From: JOPF133 sp052144935
Lineage (GTDB): Bacteria > Acidobacteriota > Terriglobia > Bryobacterales > Bryobacteraceae
Assembly: GCA_052144935.1 (NCBI GenBank)
Contig: JBKQPR010000361.1
Location: 1-27,841, forward strand
DNA length: 27,841 nucleotides
Direction: 5' to 3'
Under the pieces are notes generated by a model that ran no database searches, was not told the origin of the DNA, and saw nothing but the letters and a program-made list of their open reading frames with translations. The position numbers were made by a program, and so were the translations under genes. This document shows positions 23,405-27,841 of this stretch, in pieces; the stretch's first letter is position 1; each line of letters opens with the position of its first letter.

Positions 23405-24373
23405 ATGCATAAACTTCTGGCTGTTTTTCTTCTGCCTGCCGCGCTGGCGGCCGCGATCCTACCCGAAACCATTGGCGACTATCACCGCACGGCTACCTCC
23501 CAGCCCGCACTCAACGACCGCGCGCTGTGGGACGAGTACGGATTGAAGGAGGCCGAAACGGCCGCTTACCAGAACGGCGACGCGCGGCTGAGCGTGACGG
23601 CCTACCGTTTGCTCGACAGCACCGGCGCGCTGGGGGTCTTCGATTGGCAGCGCCCGGCGTCGTCGGCAGCCTCCCAAGGGGCTGCGACGGCGGTTGAGAC
23701 GGCCGATTCGCTGATGGCGCTCCAGGGGAATTACGTGCTGTTTTTCCAAGGGCACAAGCCTTCTGCCGAGGAACTGGCGGCGCTCACTGGCGCCTTGCGC
23801 AACGTGGATACCACCGCTTTGCCGATCTTGCCCAGCTATCTGCCGGCGGATTCCTTGACCGCCAACAGCGAGCGCTACCTGATCGGGCCGACCGGACTTC
23901 AGCGGTTCTATCCGGGGATTCCCCCATCCGTGGCGGCGTTTCACATGGGAGCGGAGGCCCAACTGGGAGTTTTCCACAGCCCGAAGGGGGATCTGACGCT
24001 GGCGGTGTTTAGTTATCCGACGCCGCAAATCGCCATGCAGCGGGTGGAGGAGTTCGGCAAGCTGGCCGGAACGGTGGTCAAACGCAGCGGGCCGCTGGTG
24101 GCAGTCATCCAGAATTCACCTGATGCCGATTTTGCCGAGAAGCTGCTGGATGGTATCCGGTACCAAGCCACGGTGACCCGCGACGAGTATGTTCCGACGC
24201 GCCGGGACAACATGGGCGAACTGCTACTAAATATCTGTATTCTCATTGGGTTACTGGTGGCGTTCTCGGTCGTTTCGGGGCTTGTGGTAGGGGGGCTGAG
24301 GGGCCTTTTGCGGCGCGGCGGGAGGGGCGCGGAGGCCGACGGAATGATCACCTTGCACCTGGAAAATCGCTGA
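23405..24373 (+). CDS. DUF6599-like exported, membrane-anchored protein
   Basis: This 322-residue protein has a signal peptide (MHKLLAVFLLPAALAAAILP), an extracytoplasmic region (about 20-270) and a C-terminal TM helix (LLLNICILIGLLVAFSVVSG, about residues 278-297) followed by a basic tail (RGLLRRGGRG). The sequence pattern ERYLIGPTGLQRFYPGIPPS, then LTLAVFSYPTPQIAMQRVEE, resembles the DUF6599 proteins common in Acidobacteria, which have no known function. The ATG at 23405 is preceded by agaagga at close spacing; the open frame upstream runs through transposon relic sequence and is not used. The gene may have acquired its promoter from the disrupted region. Confidence 0.75.
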   Translation: MHKLLAVFLLPAALAAAILPETIGDYHRTATSQPALNDRALWDEYGLKEAETAAYQNGDARLSVTAYRLLDSTGALGVFDWQRPASSAASQGAATAVETADSLMALQGNYVLFFQGHKPSAEELAALTGALRNVDTTALPILPSYLPADSLTANSERYLIGPTGLQRFYPGIPPSVAAFHMGAEAQLGVFHSPKGDLTLAVFSYPTPQIAMQRVEEFGKLAGTVVKRSGPLVAVIQNSPDADFAEKLLDGIRYQATVTRDEYVPTRRDNMGELLLNICILIGLLVAFSVVSGLVVGGLRGLLRRGGRGAEADGMITLHLENR

Positions 24374-24535
24374 TGCGGATTATCTAACCTGCCGATTTTG
24401 TGTGGCTTAGACTGAAATCGTGGGTCCGGAATAGCCCTTTTGGAGGCCTGTGGGCAACCTGTGGAAAAATCGCCGCTCGCGCAAGTTGCCCCCGCAGAGT
24501 AGGTTACGGTCGCAAATTTTGGCCCGGATTTTTTC
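24374..24535. other. Spacer upstream of the small RNA promoter
   Basis: No coding sequence or recognised element. It holds two weak DnaA-box look-alikes (24449-24457 and 24460-24468) and a T-rich end (24530-24535) that may help end the upstream transcript. Confidence 0.4.
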
Positions 24536-24564
24536 TTGACTTGCAGGGCGTAGGGAAATAAGAT
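24536..24564 (+). promoter_or_regulatory. Strong housekeeping-type promoter TTGACT-17-TAAGAT
   Basis: TTGACT at 24536-24541 and TAAGAT at 24559-24564 are separated by exactly 17 bases. Each hexamer is one or two bases from consensus, which makes this the best sigma-70-like promoter in the window. Predicted transcription start is about 24571. No start codon with a plausible protein follows; the next signal is a terminator 80 bases on. Confidence 0.7.
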
Positions 24565-24570
24565 CCAACT

Positions 24571-24680
24571 ACCTAAAGTTTTTGGCGGTTGCGATTCCGT
24601 CGAAACTGATTCTCCCATCGAACATCACCCTGCTAAAACAGGGGAATGAATGCCCATCCTTCGGGGTGGGCATTTCTATT
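24571..24680 (+). ncRNA. Candidate small RNA of about 110 nt
   Basis: This intergenic transcript unit is bounded by the strong promoter at 24536-24564 and the UUCG-loop terminator at 24649-24680. Inside, ccctg-ctaaaa-caggg (24628-24643) forms a small hairpin, and the first 55 bases are less structured (cctaaagtttttggcggttg). There is no ribosome binding site with a sensible ORF, and the next gene is convergent, so a leader or riboswitch role is unlikely. It is too short for a normal 6S RNA and I do not recognise an RNA family. Support comes from signal layout alone. Confidence 0.55.
24649..24680 (+). terminator. Intrinsic terminator with UUCG tetraloop
   Basis: aatgcccatcc (24649-24659) pairs over 11 positions, one of them a G-U wobble, with gggtgggcatt (24664-24674) across a ttcg tetraloop. 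tctatt follows. It would end the small RNA. Confidence 0.75.
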
Positions 24681-24810
24681 TGCGTAGTAGATCGCACAGT
24701 TTGTGGTGGTTGCTCCATGGGCTTGGCTCGCGCGGCGGATCCGGATGGGCGGTTCCATTCTTGCATCGCGCGGCCCTTTCATCGCGCGGCCGTTGCACCG
24801 CACACCTGGG

Positions 24811-25371
24811 TCAGGCGAGCGCGCGGAGAGCCGCCAGGGTTTGGAGGATCCGCGGGTCTTCCTTCATCTCAGCAAGCGGGCGCAGTTGCTCTTCGACATA
24901 CCGCCAATCGAGGTGGTCCTTCTGGCGGATGGCCACGGTCTCGGCGTCCCGGATATCGAGCGGGCGCAAGGCGAAGAGCTTGAGAACGATCAGGTCTTCG
25001 GCTGAGCACGTCCGGAGATCGCGGCCGGGCGCAAACGAGAACGGCGTCGCGCGGCTCACCACGAGATCTTCAAAGGGGAGCGCACCAAGCGAGATATCGA
25101 TCCCTATTCCGTCCGCCGTCTTGAGGAGGAGCACGCGACGCTGTTGCGCGAACCGCCTCGCATTTGCGAGTCGCGCGGGAAACCGGGCCAGCAAGGTGTC
25201 AATGAATGGATCTTCGCCTCCGAAGCCCGTCAGCAAGGTGAGATCGACGTCCAAGGTGACCCGTGGCTCGCCCCATCGTTGAACGGCAATACCGCCGATA
25301 AAACACGAGCGCCAATCCTGCCGGTCGCAGAAGTTCTGAATCTGCCAGGCGGCTTCAAAGAGGCCGATCAT
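24811..25371 (-). CDS. AbiEii/MNT-like nucleotidyltransferase toxin candidate
   Basis: This 186-residue protein carries the minimal nucleotidyltransferase core GGIAVQRWGEPRVTLDVDL, with G26-G27 and the metal-binding D41 and D43. It continues with IGIDISLGALPFEDLVVSRA and CSAEDLIVLKLFALRPLDIR, typical of AbiEii/AbiGii-type proteins. Members of this superfamily can transfer nucleotides to tRNA or to proteins and act as toxins in toxin-antitoxin or abortive-infection systems. The start overlaps the stop of a 72-residue upstream gene by four bases (ATGA), as expected for antitoxin then toxin. Toxic activity is inferred from family and arrangement. Confidence 0.85.
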   Translation of the reverse strand: MIGLFEAAWQIQNFCDRQDWRSCFIGGIAVQRWGEPRVTLDVDLTLLTGFGGEDPFIDTLLARFPARLANARRFAQQRRVLLLKTADGIGIDISLGALPFEDLVVSRATPFSFAPGRDLRTCSAEDLIVLKLFALRPLDIRDAETVAIRQKDHLDWRYVEEQLRPLAEMKEDPRILQTLAALRALA

Positions 25372-25586
25372 CGACGGAGCCTGGCGAACCAGTCCTGCAT
25401 TTCGACCATACCGGATGAGGGACGGGGCGGCATTTGCCGCAAGGCCTGGTTGAAGGCGCCCTCAAGCCCGGCGAGGACGCTCAGGGTGTCGAGGCGGCGA
25501 ATCTCTTCGCGGCGAATCGTCTCCAACTCCGGGCCGGCTTCTTTCCAGGCATGCACCCACCGGCGCATCATTTCGCGCTCGTCCAT
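25368..25586 (-). CDS. Small antitoxin candidate upstream of nucleotidyltransferase
   Basis: This 72-residue charged protein, MDEREMMRRWVHAWKEAGPE followed by LETIRREEIRRLDTLSVLAG, is helical with no recognised DNA-binding motif. Its stop overlaps the toxin start (ATGA). Proteins of this kind, small and Arg/Glu-rich, precede AbiEii-like nucleotidyltransferases in many soil bacteria. An upstream in-frame start at 25730 is rejected because ATG 25586 follows a GATAAT promoter box by six bases. The role as antitoxin is inferred. Confidence 0.75.
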   Translation of the reverse strand: MDEREMMRRWVHAWKEAGPELETIRREEIRRLDTLSVLAGLEGAFNQALRQMPPRPSSGMVEMQDWFARLRR

Positions 25587-25601
25587 GTTGTCATTATCAA
25601 C
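25587..25601 (-). promoter_or_regulatory. Leaderless promoter with inverted repeat for the nucleotidyltransferase module
   Basis: On the minus strand gttgataatgacaac precedes the ATG directly. It holds the -10 box GATAAT (25598-25593) and has inverted ends gttg and caac. The distance from -10 to ATG is six bases. The ends may form an operator over the -10. Confidence 0.45.
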
Positions 25602-25775
25602 CCTGCTGGGCGCCGGGAAGTGCTGTCTGCCGCAGCGCCTCCACATTTGACGCGGAGATGGGAGAACGGAGAAGACGGTCGGCGCCGCTGAACCCCGAAA
25701 TCCCAAAAACGTGCAGGTACCGCAACACAACTGCGGCCCGCACCGCCGATTTTCCGGTGCGCTACCTTGGAATCA

Positions 25776-26855
25776 GTGCGTATCCTGGCCATTGAATCCT
25801 CCTGCGACGAGACCGCCGCTGCGGTGGTCGAAGATGGGGAGACCGTGCTCTCCTCGGTGGTCGCCTCCCAAATGCAGACCCACGGGAAGTATGGCGGCGT
25901 GGTCCCTGAGTTGGCTTCTCGCGAGCATCTCCGCGCCATCGTGCCGGTGGTCCGCGAGGCCCTCGGCCGTGCCGGCGCCACGCTCGCCGGCCTGGACGCG
26001 GTCGCCGCCACCGTGGGCCCCGGCCTGGTCGGCTCCCTGCTCGTCGGCCTCACTTACGCCAAGTCCCTGTGCTTCGCCACCGGTCTGCCGCTGATCGCCG
26101 TCAACCACATCGAGGGCCACATCCACGCCGTCATTCTGGAAGCCCGCCGCGCCGGACCTCGGGTCGAGTTCCCCGCCCTGGCGCTGGTGGTCAGCGGGGG
26201 CCATACCCACCTTTTCGAGGTCCGCGAGGGCTTCGCCTACCGCCTGCTCGGCAAGACACGCGACGACGCCGCCGGCGAAGCCTTCGATAAGGTCGCCAAG
26301 TTACTCGGCTTCGGTTACCCCGGCGGCCCCATCGTCGACCAGTTGGCTTTCTTCGGCAATCCGCAAGCGGTGCGCTTTACTTACGCCAAAATGAAAGGCA
26401 ACGCCCTGGATTTCAGTTTCAGCGGCCTGAAAACCGCCGTCCTGCGCTGGGTCGAGGCCCGCGATCTGGCGGCCGAGATCGAATCCCGCCGCGCCCTCCG
26501 CCGCTCTGTCCCCAGTCCTACGGCGGACCAATGGTTGGCCGTCACTCCGCAGCCCACCCTCGACCTGTTGGCTTCCTTCCAGCAAGCCGTGATCACCGAG
26601 CTGCTCACGCGCGCGGCGGCTTCGGCCGAATCCATCGAAGCGCGCTCGCTGATCGTCTCGGGAGGCGTGGCCTGCAACTCGGGCCTGCGGGCAGCCGCCC
26701 GGTCCGCTGGCTTGCCTTACCCCGTGTATTTCCCCTCGCCCGGCCTATCCACCGATAACGCCGCCATGATCGCGGCCGCCGCCTTCCCCAAGCTCCTGCG
26801 ACGCGACTTCGCCTCGCTGGAAGTCGCCGCTCAGGCCAACCTCACGTTGGCGTAG
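25776..26855 (+). CDS. tsaD: tRNA N6-adenosine threonylcarbamoyltransferase
   Basis: This 359-residue essential enzyme transfers the threonylcarbamoyl group to A37 of ANN-decoding tRNAs together with TsaB and TsaE. The family start (ILAIESSCDETAAAVVEDG) and the metal ligands H111 and H115 (VNHIEGHIHAV) are clear. Further hallmarks are THGKYGGVVPELASREHLRA, ALVVSGGHTHLFEV, DDAAGEAFDKVAKLLGFGYP, FSFSGLKTAVL and VSGGVACNSGLR. The GTG at 25776 is preferred because it gives the same His numbering as the E. coli protein; a TTG at 25767 would add three residues. It is divergent from the toxin-antitoxin pair. Neither tsaB nor tsaE is nearby. Confidence 0.96.
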   Translation: MRILAIESSCDETAAAVVEDGETVLSSVVASQMQTHGKYGGVVPELASREHLRAIVPVVREALGRAGATLAGLDAVAATVGPGLVGSLLVGLTYAKSLCFATGLPLIAVNHIEGHIHAVILEARRAGPRVEFPALALVVSGGHTHLFEVREGFAYRLLGKTRDDAAGEAFDKVAKLLGFGYPGGPIVDQLAFFGNPQAVRFTYAKMKGNALDFSFSGLKTAVLRWVEARDLAAEIESRRALRRSVPSPTADQWLAVTPQPTLDLLASFQQAVITELLTRAAASAESIEARSLIVSGGVACNSGLRAAARSAGLPYPVYFPSPGLSTDNAAMIAAAAFPKLLRRDFASLEVAAQANLTLA

Positions 26856-27072
26856 GGGTTCAGTTGTCGAAACACCGGTGACTCAACCGCACGGCCCTTG
26901 TGGAGCCGTCACCGGGACGGATGAAAATGGGCGCTCCTTGATCGCTTGGCAACATGGAGGCAGATCCCTACGAATCAGAGGCCGGTGATCCGTTGGTGCT
27001 GCGAAGCCCGTAAGCATCCGTTGTGTTGTGATCCCTGCCGCAAGGTTGGCAGGTGAAGGCGCTCACTTTGCG
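26856..27072. other. Spacer after tsaD, nothing recognisable
   Basis: Both strands were read; no conserved protein, RNA or clear terminator was found. The sequence leads into the inverted-repeat element at 27073. Confidence 0.4.
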
Positions 27073-27218
27073 TTGTGGGGTGGGCAATCCTGCCGGCAAT
27101 CCTGCCCGCAGCCGGCGGCCGGCGCTTGCTGGGTGCGCAAAGACTCGCGCGTGCCCGGTCGAGCCGCCTGAAAGGCGGCTGCAGGCAGTCTTGCCTGGCA
27201 GGATTGCCTGCCCCACAA
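27073..27218. mobile_element. MITE-like element with 22-bp inverted ends
   Basis: The ends 27073-27094 and 27197-27218 are inverted copies matching at 20 of 22 positions. The left end continues into a second exact copy of ggcaatcctgcc (27083-27094, 27095-27106). Inside is a perfect hairpin, agccgcct-gaa-aggcggct (27162-27180). The 146-bp element has no coding capacity. Ends, internal hairpin and size suggest a miniature transposable or palindromic repeat family. Target-site duplication was not identified. Confidence 0.65.
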
Positions 27219-27281
27219 TTTGGGAAGAGCAACCACCGGTGAGCAAGGTAGGCGGGCATCGGCGGACGAGCCTGCCCACAC

Positions 27282-27720
27282 CTACATCTGCACCGTCACC
27301 GGCACGCTGGCCGAGGCGTTGGGGTCGGCGAAACTGGTCGCCGTCACCGTGTCGGTGAAGGTCTGGCCCGGCGTAAGGTTGGCCGGCGGGGTGTAGTTTC
27401 CGTTCGCATCGATGCTGCCAGACTGCGCCGTCCAACGCACCGCCTGGTTGGGAGTGCCTGTCACCGTGGCGGTGAATTGCGTGCCTTGGCCGCGGCAAGA
27501 TTCGTGGAACCGGCAGTGATGGCGACCGCGGGAAGCGCCTGCACGGTCAGGGTCACGCGCCCGATACTCGCGAGTGCCTGGCCAACGCCGCTGTCTCGAT
27601 AGCGTAGCGGTTGCCGGCAACCACTTCAAACTTGCAGAGAGGGATTGACGACCACGTTGGAGGAATTCGTCACGCAGCCGATTTCGCCGCCCAGCCTGCC
27701 GTTCTCGATCGGATACCTCG
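27282..27720 (-). pseudogene. Decayed Ig-like-domain secreted protein, C-terminal part
   Basis: The intact last segment (27282 to about 27495) encodes GTQFTATVTGTPNQAVRWTA, then SGSIDANGNYTPPANLTPGQ and TFTDTVTATSFADPNASASV, a bacterial Ig-like (BIG2-type) module ending VTVQM-stop. Upstream, VGQALASIGRVTLTVQALPA continues to VAITAGSTNLAA in another frame, and IGCVTNSSNVVVNPSLQ in yet another. At least two frameshifts separate the parts. Such modules are found in large exported adhesion or carbohydrate-binding proteins. The gene probably extended beyond the window before it was broken. Confidence 0.7.
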
Positions 27721-27765
27721 GCGCTCGGCAAGAATGACCCATTTGCGCTCGGCAAAAGTGACCCA
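27721..27765. repeat. Pair of 21-bp imperfect direct repeats
   Basis: 27721-27741 and 27745-27765 share gcgctcggcaa at the start and tgaccca at the end, differing at only two central positions. They are separated by three bases. Multiple terminal repeats of this kind occur at IS21-type insertion-sequence ends, so the window edge may hold the end of an element. No transposase is recognisable in the remaining 76 bases. Confidence 0.55.
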
Positions 27766-27841
27766 CACCAAGAACACGATTTGCCGGCGGGCAAGGAAAC
27801 GGCCAGCGCCAGCAGTTTCGTAACTCATTCATTCTTCCCGA

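Noticed and set aside
24449..24468. Two DnaA-box-like 9-mers (TGTGGGCAA and TGTGGAAAA) suggesting a replication origin
   Set aside because: One has one mismatch and the other two. There is no cluster, AT-rich unwinding region, or dnaA/dnaN gene nearby.
1..27841. tRNA genes or CRISPR arrays
   Set aside because: No cloverleaf with a GTTCGANTC-type arm in context and no regularly spaced identical repeats were found by eye on either strand.

Overview
The window is high-GC bacterial DNA that reads like a soil acidobacterium of the Solibacter/Bryobacter type. This assignment rests on gene content, not a marker search: a TIGR03435-family secreted protein plus a relic of a second one, a DUF6599-like protein, a decayed HAF-repeat protein with a PEP-CTERM-like tail, a GH95 fucosidase, a double-FtsX permease, and many decayed genes and dispersed GC-rich hairpin repeats. 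I found no rRNA, tRNA or CRISPR array.

Layout. 1-2160: a shattered HAF-repeat gene, a ParE-type toxin with its ribbon-helix-helix antitoxin, and a mostly empty spacer. 2162-6496: an 870-aa FtsX-like permease and a secreted M28 peptidase with a Gly/Ala-rich linker. 6528-7970: a HigBA-type module with a frameshifted toxin and intact antitoxin, then a SIMPL-domain protein on the minus strand. 8225-9386: an Rrf2 regulator followed by clpP. 9389-11848: a hairpin repeat, then the GH95 enzyme. 11864-13425: two more toxin-antitoxin-like pairs (DUF433/DUF5615 and DUF4160/DUF2442); the second lies between a truncated and a complete copy of the xdhC 5' end. 13485-17364: a tightly overlapping xdhC, mocA-like, AsmA-like run containing a relic of a second mocA-like 3' end. 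17440-22770: a second copy of the hairpin repeat, TIGR03435 protein, S1/P1 nuclease, a kinase/class-III aminotransferase fusion, a TIGR03435 relic and a LacI-type regulator. 22831-24680: an IS1182-type transposase relic, a DUF6599-like protein, and a stand-alone promoter plus terminator that frame a probable small RNA. 24811-26855: a nucleotidyltransferase (AbiEii-like) toxin-antitoxin pair divergent from tsaD. 26856-27841: a MITE-like inverted repeat, a decayed Ig-like-domain gene and paired 21-bp direct repeats at the edge.

How the genes fit together. Core functions (clpP, tsaD) and enzymes for polymer, peptide and nucleic-acid breakdown (GH95, M28, S1/P1) are interspersed with five toxin-antitoxin-like modules and many gene relics. 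XdhC and the MocA-like protein would work together in maturing a molybdenum hydroxylase whose structural genes are not here. The kinase/aminotransferase fusion could phosphorylate an amino alcohol and then remove phosphate and ammonia. The least explained items are the small RNA candidate (24571-24680), the partial duplications in the xdhC-mocA locus, and a set of -10 boxes placed 6-9 nt before start codons, which suggests leaderless mRNAs.
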